In this document: positions 17,771 to 26,684 of the stretch, piece by piece
Numbering within the stretch: the stretch's first letter is position 1
Layout of the letters: each line of letters starts with the position of its first letter
From: Mesorhizobium australicum WSM2073
Lineage (GTDB): Bacteria > Pseudomonadota > Alphaproteobacteria > Rhizobiales > Rhizobiaceae
Assembly (NCBI RefSeq): GCF_000230995.2
Contig: NC_019973.1
Coordinates: 2,742,001 to 2,806,000, forward strand
Direction: 5' to 3'
DNA: 64,000 nucleotides
Program-made: the position numbers and the translations under genes
Notes under the pieces: generated by a model
The model's input: only the letters and a program-made list of their open reading frames with translations
What the model was told of the DNA's origin: nothing
Database searches by the model: none

Positions 17771-17796
17771 CATCACAGGGTGATCAGGCTATCTGA
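16909..17796 (+). pseudogene. IS91-type transposase, C-terminally truncated
   Basis: Rolling-circle (HUH/Y2) transposase. Visible in order are LQQLKVMSAIEHCRTAALGG, a zinc finger (CADCGQ...CRNRHCPKCQ), the HUH metal site in MTHHPHVHMIVPGGG, and the catalytic tyrosine segment AYLSRYTHRVAISNSRLIAF. Similarity to the copy in element 2 ends at about FVRRL (17765). The last roughly 80 residues, including a Cys-rich end, are replaced by unrelated sequence. The start is a GTG at 16909 with no clear ribosome site. Confidence 0.85.
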
Positions 17797-17824
17797 CAGT
17801 GTGAATGAATTCCCGCCTCATCTT

Positions 17825-20149
17825 CTACTGTGTGCAATTCGGTTGAATGATCCAGTATTTTAGCGAAGGAAGCCGCTCGTCGGTGATCTCTTTCGGACAG
17901 ACACGGCTGTTTGGATCAGTGTCCCCTCGGAATAGATCCGAGAGATCTCGTTTTACTTGGGCCACGTCAAAAACGAAGGAGTGATTTTGAGCGCCCGGGG
18001 TCTCAACACTCGTGGCATCTATAGTGTTGATCTTCTCGGCGACAAAGCGGTCGGAACCACCTTGGCCCAAGCGCTGCCTTCCACCGACGGCCTCCTGTGA
18101 AGCGCGCAAGGCCATGTCGTTCGCAGACACGTAGATCGTGAAGCTATCCGCAACCGACCGCAATGAATCGACATGCCTGGCGAAATTGTTCAGGTCAACA
18201 TCGGGTGCCGCGAACACCAAGTTTCCTATCTTTGCGCTCATCGGCCAGCGTCCGGAAGAGCTCGGGCAGCCCGCCAATATATAGTCGACCATCTGTGCAC
18301 CCATGCTGTGCGCAAAGACAGTTACGTTTTCGGATCCAAATCTCCCGATCAATTTCTCGAGCACGCTTTTAAAATCTGGACAACTCGATCCAACCGTCTG
18401 GAGATCATTGAGATATCCCGACCCGCTGTAGCCGTCCGCACTTGAAAGCCTTACAGTAGCGTCGCCCGCTGACGCCCAATCCAGAACGATCGGAATTCCA
18501 GGGTATTTTTCGTTCTCGGATAAGATTGCCATCCTTCGGGTGGCATCATCAAATGTGTTCGCAAAGCCATGAACGAAAACAATCACTTTCTTGCGACCGT
18601 TGTCGACGCCAGCCTGCTGAACCGCATCGAGAAAGCTATCCAACGATCCATCGAAAAGAAAGTTGGAGACCTCGCTTGGAGACGCCGATTGCGCGTTGCC
18701 GATTACTCCAGAACCAAAGCCAAGATAGCTGGCAACGACCTTCCAAATCGGGCGCTGCTCCGTGTCGACGGAGCGCTGTGTCGGGATAGAAACAAGCGAA
18801 TGGCCCATGGTAATGGATTGCTCTGGTGCCAACCGATTGTCGAAGGTTAATGGCATCGGTGTACGTATGGCCCGATTAGTAATGTAGAACACGGGAACCG
18901 GCTGGCATACTTCGTCGACCATTTCAGCGCATACACTCAATTGTAATTTATTTGCCTTTTCCGCATATTTTTCCCCACCCAGTTCCGAGGCTGCTGTCGC
19001 GTATGCATAGGCGGATTTCAGGTCACGCGCTTCTTTCGCGACGTCGGCAAGCGCAAGCAGCGCGTCCGGCTGGCCTCGTGCTGCTGCCTCATTCAAAATA
19101 GCAATGGCATCTTTGCGTGAAACCGAACTATCCAACGCGGGCTGATGCAGCAGCAAGGTGCCATACTTGGCTTGCGCATAGGCATTCCCGTTTGCTGCGG
19201 CAGCCTTATAGAGGTCGAAAGCCGCAGATGGACTGAAATTCGCACTCTGCGGGGTCAAATAGGCGTCCGCCAGCCTGAGAGACGCGACTTGATTGCCAAC
19301 GCCGGCTTGCTGCTTCAATAGACCAATCCATTTGTCTTGCTGCTCGGCATCGCCGGCATTCACCGCAATTCCAAATGCTGCGGATAGCGCCTGCGGGTTG
19401 CCTAAGTCAGCGGCCTTCCAAATGAGGTCCTTAACGGTGCTATCCGTAGGCGGCTTGGCTTTTTTGTCGATCAGAAAATCTGCATATCCAAGGTAGGATT
19501 CGGCCGTGCCGAGCTTAATAGCTTGGTCCCAGAATACTTCGCTTTGGCCAACATTCTCTGGGGTTCCAAGGCCGAACTGGTATGCTTTTGCCAAGTCAAA
19601 GGCCGCCCCAGTCTGCCCATTTTTGTATGCGGAGTTGAGCCACTTGAATGACTGGTCGAAGTTCGGATCAGTTCCAACGCCTGAGAGATAGGCTCTCCCG
19701 ACGGCGTATTGTGATGCGGCATTGTTTTTGTTGGCTGCCTCAAGGTAGTTGATGAACGCAGCAGACGGATCTTTGTCTGTTCCGAGGCCGAATTCCAATG
19801 CCGCGCCTAGGCGCAGCTTGGCATCGGGATCTCCTCCCGCAGCCTCCGCCCTGAGTATCGTGAAACCGTTTTGCTTTACATCTGAAGGCGTGTTTCCAAA
19901 TATTAAACCGTCGATGCTTTGCGGGCTTCGGTCGTTGGCGTCGGGCAGCGGGTAGAGATTTTTATTAGCGGTGGTGTCGGCTGTATCGACCGTCGAAAGC
20001 TGCTCAAGGACGGACGGCGGAAGTGCAGTTGGCTGCCCGTTGAAATTTGCTAGGGCTCCTGAAGACGCTCCCGTCGTGTTGACTTGCGCTGAAGCGCCAA
20101 GAGAGATGAAGGTCGAAGTCAGTACGATCGCAAGCCTCAAGACGTGCAT
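17825..20149 (-). CDS. Exported Sel1-repeat protein fused to an alpha/beta hydrolase
   Basis: Protein of 774 residues with a signal peptide (MHVLRLAIVLTSTFISLGAS...AQV). Residues about 90-400 are a series of Sel1-like helical repeats (for example YAVGRAYLSGVGTDPNFDQS and FDLAKAYQFGLGTPENVGQS), a protein-interaction scaffold. Residues about 415-740 form a DUF900-type alpha/beta hydrolase: VPVFYITNRAI, KKVIVFVHGFANTF (oxyanion strand) and VFAHSMGAQ with nucleophile Ser615, then FAAPDVDLNNFARH and a late His in NHSFVFDV. Both halves are known families, but their fusion is less usual. The gene lies between two opposed IS91-type elements and may have arrived with them. Its substrate is unknown. 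Confidence 0.85.
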   Translation of the reverse strand: MHVLRLAIVLTSTFISLGASAQVNTTGASSGALANFNGQPTALPPSVLEQLSTVDTADTTANKNLYPLPDANDRSPQSIDGLIFGNTPSDVKQNGFTILRAEAAGGDPDAKLRLGAALEFGLGTDKDPSAAFINYLEAANKNNAASQYAVGRAYLSGVGTDPNFDQSFKWLNSAYKNGQTGAAFDLAKAYQFGLGTPENVGQSEVFWDQAIKLGTAESYLGYADFLIDKKAKPPTDSTVKDLIWKAADLGNPQALSAAFGIAVNAGDAEQQDKWIGLLKQQAGVGNQVASLRLADAYLTPQSANFSPSAAFDLYKAAAANGNAYAQAKYGTLLLHQPALDSSVSRKDAIAILNEAAARGQPDALLALADVAKEARDLKSAYAYATAASELGGEKYAEKANKLQLSVCAEMVDEVCQPVPVFYITNRAIRTPMPLTFDNRLAPEQSITMGHSLVSIPTQRSVDTEQRPIWKVVASYLGFGSGVIGNAQSASPSEVSNFLFDGSLDSFLDAVQQAGVDNGRKKVIVFVHGFANTFDDATRRMAILSENEKYPGIPIVLDWASAGDATVRLSSADGYSGSGYLNDLQTVGSSCPDFKSVLEKLIGRFGSENVTVFAHSMGAQMVDYILAGCPSSSGRWPMSAKIGNLVFAAPDVDLNNFARHVDSLRSVADSFTIYVSANDMALRASQEAVGGRQRLGQGGSDRFVAEKINTIDATSVETPGAQNHSFVFDVAQVKRDLSDLFRGDTDPNSRVCPKEITDERLPSLKYWIIQPNCTQ

Positions 20150-20602
20150 CGACGCCTCCCATATAAGCTAAGCTCATTTACGCTGTCACAATACCGAGAG
20201 TTCTAGGGGAGTGCACGCCAAATTGATCTTGAAAGGTGGCAAGGTGCAAGCTGAGGTCAGGAGCCAAAGGCAGCTTTGGCGCTGTCCCGCCCGAAACTAG
20301 ACGGTCCGCTCAGAGTTTCGGGCGCCGGCAGGCGTACGAAAGTCCCCGAGGAAGGAACCCGTGGGCCACAGTCGATGGCTATGTGGATTTCGATTTGCGG
20401 CTGGTGTCGGCGATGGCGCGACCGCCGCCGGCAAGCGGGTTTGATGCGGACGGACGGTTTCGCCTTTCAGCCACGTGGTATTGTCGGCTCGTCGCGCGGC
20501 CGGACGCGACCCGTTCGGCGTCGATGATCACCACGGACACGCGTGGGTCCGTTGCCAGACGCTGGGCGCCTGCGGCTGAACGCTGGAGCATGCCATGCCG
20601 GG
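20150..20602. other. Between hydrolase gene and IS91-type element 2
   Basis: Upstream region of the Sel1/hydrolase gene on one side and the outer end of IS91-type element 2 on the other. Short open frames only; no gene seen. Confidence 0.4.
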
Positions 20603-21793
20603 TCATGGAGAGTTCTCCCGGTTCGTCGCCGTGGAGTCCGGCGGTCCACGCGGCTGTCGCCACCGTTCGAACGTCTCGATGATGATCATGCGTCCGCCGC
20701 AGCATCGGCATGGCGGACGGAAGTCAGTCGGTTCTACCGAGTTGTCTTCCTCCGACGGTGGAGCAACGTTCAGCAGTTCGCGCGCCAGCGCGAGGCTGGC
20801 CTTGCGCGCGGAACCGGCGAACAGGCCGTAGTGCCGGATGCGATGGAAGCCGCGTGGCAGGATGTGGAGCAGGAATCGGCGGATGAACTCGTCGGTAGCG
20901 AGTGTCATGACCTGCTGCCGATCGGGGCCGTCACGGCGGTAATCCTTGTAGCGGAACGTGACGCCGCTCTTGTCGAAGGCGATCAGCCGGCTATTCGAAA
21001 TCGCGATCCGGTGCGTGTAGCGCGACAGGTAGGCGAGCACCGCCTCCGGCCCCGCGAACGGGGCCTTGGCGTAGACCACCCAGCGCTTCTTCCGCACGGC
21101 AGTAAGGCGGCGGAGGAATGCCCGCCGCTCGATCAGGTGCGCGATCGATCCGAAGAAGCTGAGCCGGCCCGCCTCGTGCAGCGCGACCAGCCGGGTGAGA
21201 AACAGGCGACGGAACAGCTTGCCGAGAACCCTCACCGGGAGCAGGAAGGCCGGGCGCGACGAGACCCACCGGCTTCCGTCCGGCGCGATGCCGCCGCCCG
21301 GCACGATCATGTGGACATGCGGATGGTGCGTCATCGCCGATCCCCATGTGTGTAAGACGGCGGTGATGCCGATGCGCGCGCCGAGATGCTTCGGATCCGT
21401 AGCGATCGTCAGCATCGTCTCCGCTGCCGCCTTGAACAGCAGGTCGTAGACGAGCGCCTTGTTCTGGAACGCGATGTCGGCGACCTCGGCGGGCAGCGTG
21501 AACACGACATGGAAGTAGCCGACCGGCAGCAGGTCGGCCTCTCGCTCGGCCAACCACGTCCGTGCGGCCGCGCCCTGGCACTTCGGGCAGTGCCGGTTGC
21601 GGCAGGAGTTGTAGGCGATCCGCCATTGGCCGCAGTCCTCGCAAGCCTCCACGTGACCGCCAAGGGCTGCGGTTCGGCAATACTCGATCGCCGACATGAC
21701 CTTGAGCTGGGCGAGGCTCAGGTGACCTGCATGGGCAGCCCGGTAAGCGGGGCCGGCAGCAAGGAACTGTCGGGCGAGATCTCTCCCGGCTTG
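20603..21793 (-). CDS. IS91-type (Y2/HUH) transposase
   Basis: Rolling-circle transposase of about 395 residues; the 5' limit is approximate because no ATG lies between the recombinase overlap and Met at 21697. Order of motifs: LAQLKVMSAIEYCRTAALGG, zinc finger CEDCGQ...CRNRHCPKCQ, HUH site MTHHPHVHMIVPGGG, tyrosine segment AYLSRYTHRIAISNSRLIAF, then HILPRGFHRIRHYGLFAG. It ends in a Cys-rich CRCCGG segment. Unlike the copy in element 1, the C-terminus is intact. It overlaps the recombinase gene, suggesting coupled translation. Confidence 0.87.
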   Translation of the reverse strand, partial: QAGRDLARQFLAAGPAYRAAHAGHLSLAQLKVMSAIEYCRTAALGGHVEACEDCGQWRIAYNSCRNRHCPKCQGAAARTWLAEREADLLPVGYFHVVFTLPAEVADIAFQNKALVYDLLFKAAAETMLTIATDPKHLGARIGITAVLHTWGSAMTHHPHVHMIVPGGGIAPDGSRWVSSRPAFLLPVRVLGKLFRRLFLTRLVALHEAGRLSFFGSIAHLIERRAFLRRLTAVRKKRWVVYAKAPFAGPEAVLAYLSRYTHRIAISNSRLIAFDKSGVTFRYKDYRRDGPDRQQVMTLATDEFIRRFLLHILPRGFHRIRHYGLFAGSARKASLALARELLNVAPPSEEDNSVEPTDFRPPCRCCGGRMIIIETFERWRQPRGPPDSTATNRENSP

Positions 21794-22672
21794 AATAGGC
21801 CAAGCTTGTCGAGCGGGCTCGTAACCGTGCGCACCGTTCGGGTCGCCACCTTCGCGTAGAGTGCGGTGTTGTTGAGCTTGGCATGCCCGAGCAGGACCTG
21901 GATGATCCGGATGTCGGTGCCGTCCTCCAGCAAGTGGGTGGCGAAGCTGTGGCGCAGCGTGTGCGGCCCGACCCGCTTGGCGATGTCGGCGGCCTGCGCC
22001 GCCTCGACGACTATGCGATAGAGCTGCCGAGTGCTGATCGGCTTCATCGCGTGCTGTCCGGGGAACAGCCAGCCATCGCGGTGCATCACGCCCTGCTGAC
22101 GTCCGACCTTCCACCACTCACGCAGAAGCCTGAGGAGGTCCTCCGAGAGCATGGCGTTGCGATAGCGCCCGCCTTTGCCGCGTTCGACGCGCAGCAGCAT
22201 GCGCTCGCTGTCGAGGTCGGTGACCTTCAGCATCGACACCTCGGCGACGCGCAGGCCCGCGCCATAGGCGACCGACAGTGCGGCCTGGTGCTTGAGGCAG
22301 GTGGTGGCGTTGAGCAGCCGGGCGACCTCGTCGCGACTGAGCACCACGGGCAGGTTGCGCGGATGCGCCAGCCGGACAAGCCTGCGCGCCAGGTCCGGGC
22401 GGTCGAGCGTTTGGGTGAAGAAGAAGCGCAGCGCCGACACGATGCTGTTCATCGTTGGCACGGGAACGCCGTCCTCCTGCTGCTCGATCTGGAACCTGCG
22501 CAGGTCGTCGGCGGTCGCGGTGTCTGGTGAATCCCCCGAGGAATGTGGCCTGGCGTCCAATGTCGCGGAGATAGTTGCGCTGCGTCTCGCGTGAGAAGCG
22601 CCGCATGTTCATGTCGTCGATCAGTCGCTGGCGCAGCGGGCTGATCGAAGCTTCGAGAACTGGATGGTGCAT
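21718..22672 (-). pseudogene. Tyrosine recombinase of IS91-type element 2, frameshifted near N-terminus
   Basis: The natural start at 22672 reads MHHPVLEASISPLRQRLIDD, then MNMRRFSRETQRNYLRDIGR and ATFLG. A G run (C run 22533-22537 on the plus strand) appears one base too long. After it the sequence continues in another frame as SPDTATADDLRRFQIEQQED and runs intact to 21718, with GAGLRVAEVSMLKVTDLDSE, VGPHTLRHSFATHLLEDGTD and LLGHAKLNNTALYAKVATRT. The catalytic domain is complete, so the shorter frame starting at 22560 might still be translated. Confidence 0.82.
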
Positions 22673-22856
22673 GGTCAGGCTCCTTGTTGAAGAAGCCCGC
22701 CATGCTCTGCTCCAGCCGAACGAGGCTCAACGCGAGCGCGACGACCGGGTCTTGATCTCTACCTCAACCGCAGGCACCCCTCCCGCGCAGTGGGTTCGTT
22801 CTCCGGCCCAAATGCGGTCATTCCGGAGCATGTCTCCGAACGTCCGCAAAACGAAG

Positions 22857-24167
22857 TTAGCCACAGTTCACTGCCAAGGGAGCATGCGGAACGATACGGA
22901 AAGCTCTCAGATGTTGGCCCAGGAAAAATTCAACAAAATCAACGATTTTCGTTGGCCCTCCGGGCCCACCATTATCGTTGTTTTTCAATGCCTTACGGGT
23001 AGGTTCGCCAACGGGTTCGCCAGAAGGTTCGCCAAGCATCGGCCTGCGGGTCACCAGCCGCACGACGCGATCCATGCCCTGAACCGCCAGACGAACCTGC
23101 GATGCCTCGCGTGAGTAGAGCTCGGCATGATCGATGTCGTCGTGGCCCAGCACATCCATGAGCTGCCTGGTCGAGGCCTCGGCCTCGGCGAGATAGACGC
23201 CGAGCGACTTTCGCAGTCCATGCAGCGTCAGCCCTTTCGCAAGCCCTGCAAGCTTGCACCAGTGCGCCATGCTCCCGGTCAGGGACTTGGAGGAGAAGGG
23301 CTGGCCATAAGCGGTCACCAGGACGGTTTCGCCGCGCTTGTCGGCGGCCCCAAGAATCTCGGCCAGCATGGGCGTGATCGGTACGAAAAGCCGCTTGCCA
23401 CCGGTCCGGTTCTTGTTCTTTGCCTGGACGATGTCGAAGCCGTCGAAATGACGCTCCTGGCCATCGATCATGACCTTGCGCGTCACCCTCTGGTCCCACC
23501 GTAGATCGGCGACATCGCCGCGACGATTGCCCAGCCAGAGCGCCAGCCCGTAACAGGTGCGCGCAGCCGTCCCCAGCGGCCAGCGCTGCTCAAACTTCTG
23601 CATCGCTTCGTGAGGCCAAGCCTTCCAGCCCGTGTAGGCAGGACGCCACTCGACCGCCGCGGTAGGATCGATTGCAATCCAGTCCAGTCGCATCGCGACA
23701 TAGACGAGCTTGCGTATCGCGACGAGCAGATGCTTGGCCTTGTGTGGTGTCGCGATAAAGTGCCCCAGAAGCTCTTCGACGTGGACCCGCCGCAGGTTTT
23801 TAACGGGCACGTCGCGCCATGTCAGCGGATGGTCCGGGACCACCCGCAGACCCAGAAATTCCTCGATCAGGCGGCTGTTCTTGAATTTCGTGCTGTCATC
23901 ATGGGCGAGCCACTTGACGGACGCCTTCAATCTCTTTTCGGCTGCTCCGAATGTTCCTGGCAAGGCCGCACCCGGCATTGTCACAACCGGGGCTTTTCGA
24001 ATGTTGCGACCCTCGACAGCAGCCCGATAGGCTTCCTTGAAACCTCTCTCGTTGGGGGCAGGCAGCGGCACCAGGCGGCCATTGGCGCGGTAGCGCCAGC
24101 GCGTCTTCCCATGACGATCCTTATAGGAGGACACACCTGGGTGTTTGTCTTTAAGACGCTGTTCCAT
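22857..24167 (-). CDS. Phage-type tyrosine integrase
   Basis: Site-specific recombinase of 436 residues, family distinct from the one at 322. The N-terminus (GVSSYKDRHGKTRWRYRANG) is typical of integrases found in rhizobial islands and prophages. The catalytic domain shows LWLGNRRGDVADLRW (Arg), LTLHGLRKSLGVYLAEA (His-x-x-Arg) and LGHDDIDHAELYSREA with the Tyr nucleophile. The C-terminal tail is Gly/Pro-rich. It is followed in the direction of transcription by IS91-type element 2 and preceded by an excisionase-like gene 15 bases away, so the two form an operon. Confidence 0.9.
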   Translation of the reverse strand: MEQRLKDKHPGVSSYKDRHGKTRWRYRANGRLVPLPAPNERGFKEAYRAAVEGRNIRKAPVVTMPGAALPGTFGAAEKRLKASVKWLAHDDSTKFKNSRLIEEFLGLRVVPDHPLTWRDVPVKNLRRVHVEELLGHFIATPHKAKHLLVAIRKLVYVAMRLDWIAIDPTAAVEWRPAYTGWKAWPHEAMQKFEQRWPLGTAARTCYGLALWLGNRRGDVADLRWDQRVTRKVMIDGQERHFDGFDIVQAKNKNRTGGKRLFVPITPMLAEILGAADKRGETVLVTAYGQPFSSKSLTGSMAHWCKLAGLAKGLTLHGLRKSLGVYLAEAEASTRQLMDVLGHDDIDHAELYSREASQVRLAVQGMDRVVRLVTRRPMLGEPSGEPVGEPTRKALKNNDNGGPGGPTKIVDFVEFFLGQHLRAFRIVPHAPLAVNCG

Positions 24168-24182
24168 TGCAGAACCAGACTA

Positions 24183-24431
24183 TTACCCTCGATGATTCCC
24201 TTGCAAGAGAAAGTCGACGACATTGTCGTCATCGTCGCCGGGCAGATCCGCGAACGCAGCCTCCAGTTTAAGGCGATCCCAGATCACACGACTGTCGATT
24301 TTCTTTGGCTTTGGCATGCGCCTGTCTAAGACCATCTGGTCGAACTTTGTTACCCCGACGCCGACGTAGCGGGCAGCTTCATCCCGCGACAGGCCACGTG
24401 GAGGGTAGGAGAGGGTGTCGCTTTTCATCAC
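24183..24431 (-). CDS. Excisionase/AlpA-like DNA-binding protein
   Basis: Protein of 82 residues with the short helix-turn-helix LSRDEAARYVGVGVTKFDQM followed by VLDRRMPKPKKIDSRVIWD. This is the pattern of small excisionase-type regulators found directly upstream of integrases. An acidic segment (DLPGDDDDN) is near the C-terminus. It lies 15 bases before the integrase on the same strand. Confidence 0.83.
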   Translation of the reverse strand: MMKSDTLSYPPRGLSRDEAARYVGVGVTKFDQMVLDRRMPKPKKIDSRVIWDRLKLEAAFADLPGDDDDNVVDFLLQGNHRG

Positions 24432-24718
24432 CTTGATCCGCTAATCAGCTATCCGAACGCGTGGCACTTTCTGTGAATATCGCGTTCGAAATAGCAGGGG
24501 CCCCATAAAGGGGAAGCCCGATGTCCGGCTTTGATTGCGGAAGGGCTACCCTGGCGTGCAAATAGGACGCTCGAGCCGCCTGTGAGCGGTGATCGCAGCC
24601 CTGGTCCATCGAGAACAATGTCTTGCCCGTAACGTAAATTGAAAGCAGGCCGGTGGCGTATGGCCCTGCGTCAGTTTAATATATTAGTCTTGTCTAAGAT
24701 TAGCCGGAGACCCTGAAG
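24432..24718. other. Divergent promoter region
   Basis: Separates the minus-strand excisionase/integrase pair from the plus-strand polysaccharide genes. Contains an AT-rich stretch near 24670-24700 that may hold the promoter of the decarboxylase gene. No tRNA or attachment repeat seen. Confidence 0.4.
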
Positions 24719-25693
24719 ATGCAGCAGGCGAAACAAATCTTGGTGACAGGCGGCGCAGGTTTCCTGGGATCATTTTTGTGCGAGCGGCTCCTTGCTGAGG
24801 GCCATCAGGTAGTTTGCGCAGATAACTTCTTCACAGGAAGCCGCAGAAACGTCTCTCATCTCCTCGATGACCGATCGTTCGAGATTATTCGTCATGACGT
24901 GACGTTTCCACTCTACGTAGAGGTTGACGAAATATACAATCTCGCCTGTCCGGCGAGCCCCGTCCACTATCAGTCCGACCCCGTCCAGACGACCAAAACC
25001 AGCGTTCATGGCGCGATCAATATGCTCGGACTGGCCAAGCGGGTTCGCGCACACATTCTGCAGGCGTCCACCTCCGAAGTCTATGGCGACCCGGAGGTTC
25101 ATCCGCAGTTGGAAGACTATTGGGGCAGAGTGAACCCGATTGGCCCTCGTTCCTGCTATGACGAAGGCAAGCGATGTGCCGAGACCCTGTTTTTCGACTA
25201 TTGGCGACAGCACAAGCTGAAGATCAAGGTAGCCCGTATTTTCAATACCTACGGTCCAAGGATGCGTCCCGACGACGGTCGTGTCGTTTCCAATTTCATC
25301 GTGCAGGCGCTGCAAAACAAACCGATTACGGTCTACGGCACTGGCCAGCAGACGCGTTCATTCTGCTACGTCGAGGACCTCATCGACGGTCTGGTACGTC
25401 TTATGCAGACGGCCGACGATATCACCGGTCCTGTCAATCTCGGCAACCCGGCGGAATTCACGATGCTCGAACTCGCAAATCTGGTGATCGAACTTACCGG
25501 AAGCCGATCGAAGATCAGATTTTCGCCGCTACCGGTCGACGATCCAAAGCAGCGGCAGCCCGATATCCGATATGCTTCCCGCGAACTCAAATGGAAGCCA
25601 AGAACTGCATTGCGTGCTGGCCTTGCCAAGACAATTGCGTATTTCGAGGACGTGGTTTCATCTGGGCACATTCGGCCCGCCGCAGCCGAATGA
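24719..25693 (+). CDS. UDP-glucuronate decarboxylase (UDP-xylose synthase)
   Basis: NAD-dependent short-chain dehydrogenase of 324 residues that converts UDP-glucuronate to UDP-xylose in the cytosol. Features of the UXS group: the Rossmann motif [31 protein letters not shown], the family-specific [29 protein letters not shown], the active-site YDEGKR (Tyr and Lys) and [20 protein letters not shown]. It is translationally coupled to the next gene (ATGA overlap). Together they could supply pentose donors to the glycosyltransferases downstream. Confidence 0.92.
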   Translation: MQQAKQILVTGGAGFLGSFLCERLLAEGHQVVCADNFFTGSRRNVSHLLDDRSFEIIRHDVTFPLYVEVDEIYNLACPASPVHYQSDPVQTTKTSVHGAINMLGLAKRVRAHILQASTSEVYGDPEVHPQLEDYWGRVNPIGPRSCYDEGKRCAETLFFDYWRQHKLKIKVARIFNTYGPRMRPDDGRVVSNFIVQALQNKPITVYGTGQQTRSFCYVEDLIDGLVRLMQTADDITGPVNLGNPAEFTMLELANLVIELTGSRSKIRFSPLPVDDPKQRQPDIRYASRELKWKPRTALRAGLAKTIAYFEDVVSSGHIRPAAAE

Positions 25694-26664
25694 AGACGGT
25701 CCTGGTAACTGGCGGGGCCGGCTACATCGGGTCGCACTGCTGCAAGGCATTCGCGGAATCCGGATGGTCGGTTGTTGCCTTTGACAACCTTTCGCGCGGC
25801 TGGCGCGACGCGGTGAAATGGGGACCGTTGATCGAAGGCGATATTTCCGACGCGGCGGCTGTGGCGGCCGCCCTGGACCAGTATCGGCCGGACGCCGTGG
25901 CGCATTTCGCTGCCTACGCTTACGTTGGCGAGTCAGTCGAGCGGCCCGAACTTTACTACCGAAACAATAGTTTCGGCACCCTGGTCCTGCTCGAGGAAAT
26001 GCTGAAAGCCGGTCTGGACAAGCTGATCTTTTCGAGCACCTGTGCAACTTACGGGATCCCGACGCGGTCGCCGATAGACGAGACGCATCGACAGTCGCCC
26101 ATCAATCCCTATGGCTGGTCCAAATTCATCATAGAAAGGATGATCGAGGATATCTCACTTGCTCATGGTCTCAACGCGGTCGTGCTTCGGTATTTCAATG
26201 CAGCCGGATGCGACCCCGACGGCGAAATCGGAGAAAAGCATGAACCGGAAACACATGTCATTCCGCTCGCCATAGAGGCGGCAGTGAGGCCGGGCCGCAT
26301 TTTTAGAATCAACGGCACCGATTTTGACACCCGCGACGGAACCGCCGTGAGGGACTACATCCACGTTGTCGATCTCGCGCGCGCCCACGTCCTGGCAGGG
26401 GAGAAGCTTCTCCGCGACAAGGGCGTCCACGTCTACAACCTCGGAACCGGAGCGGGTACAACGGTGAACGAACTGGTCGATGCCGTCAGCCGGGCTTCGG
26501 GAATGCGGGTTCCGCTGGTTTACGGGCCGCGCAGACCAGGGGACCCGCCGGGGCTTGTTGCTGAGGCCGGCAAGGCCAAGCGGGAACTCGGTTGGGCGGC
26601 CGAGCAATCCGCCATCGACAGGATCGTCGAGACGGCACTGGCTTGGTATCGCAGTCGATTGTAA
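25690..26664 (+). CDS. UDP-sugar 4-epimerase (GalE family)
   Basis: Extended short-chain dehydrogenase of 324 residues. It shows [16 protein letters not shown] (NAD binding), [32 protein letters not shown], the catalytic Ser/Thr segment [17 protein letters not shown] with Tyr and Lys, and RYFNAAG. The ATG overlaps the previous stop. The family includes UDP-glucose and UDP-xylose 4-epimerases. The coupled UDP-xylose synthase makes conversion of UDP-xylose to UDP-L-arabinose the more attractive reading, as inference. Confidence 0.9.
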   Translation: MKTVLVTGGAGYIGSHCCKAFAESGWSVVAFDNLSRGWRDAVKWGPLIEGDISDAAAVAAALDQYRPDAVAHFAAYAYVGESVERPELYYRNNSFGTLVLLEEMLKAGLDKLIFSSTCATYGIPTRSPIDETHRQSPINPYGWSKFIIERMIEDISLAHGLNAVVLRYFNAAGCDPDGEIGEKHEPETHVIPLAIEAAVRPGRIFRINGTDFDTRDGTAVRDYIHVVDLARAHVLAGEKLLRDKGVHVYNLGTGAGTTVNELVDAVSRASGMRVPLVYGPRRPGDPPGLVAEAGKAKRELGWAAEQSAIDRIVETALAWYRSRL

Positions 26665-26684
26665 CAGATATTGCGCAAGTGACG

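Larger units (their letters stand above)
20603..22672 (-). mobile_element. IS91-type element 2 (near complete)
   Basis: Two-gene element on the minus strand: tyrosine recombinase (22672 to 21718) then Y2/HUH transposase (to 20603). It is complete except for a single-base frameshift in the recombinase. It is inverted with respect to element 1 and encloses the Sel1/hydrolase gene with it. Confidence 0.78.

Noticed and set aside
25174..26664. Extended version of the epimerase frame
   Set aside because: The NAD-binding motif begins right after the ATG at 25690, which also overlaps the previous stop; the extension reads over the decarboxylase gene in the wrong frame.
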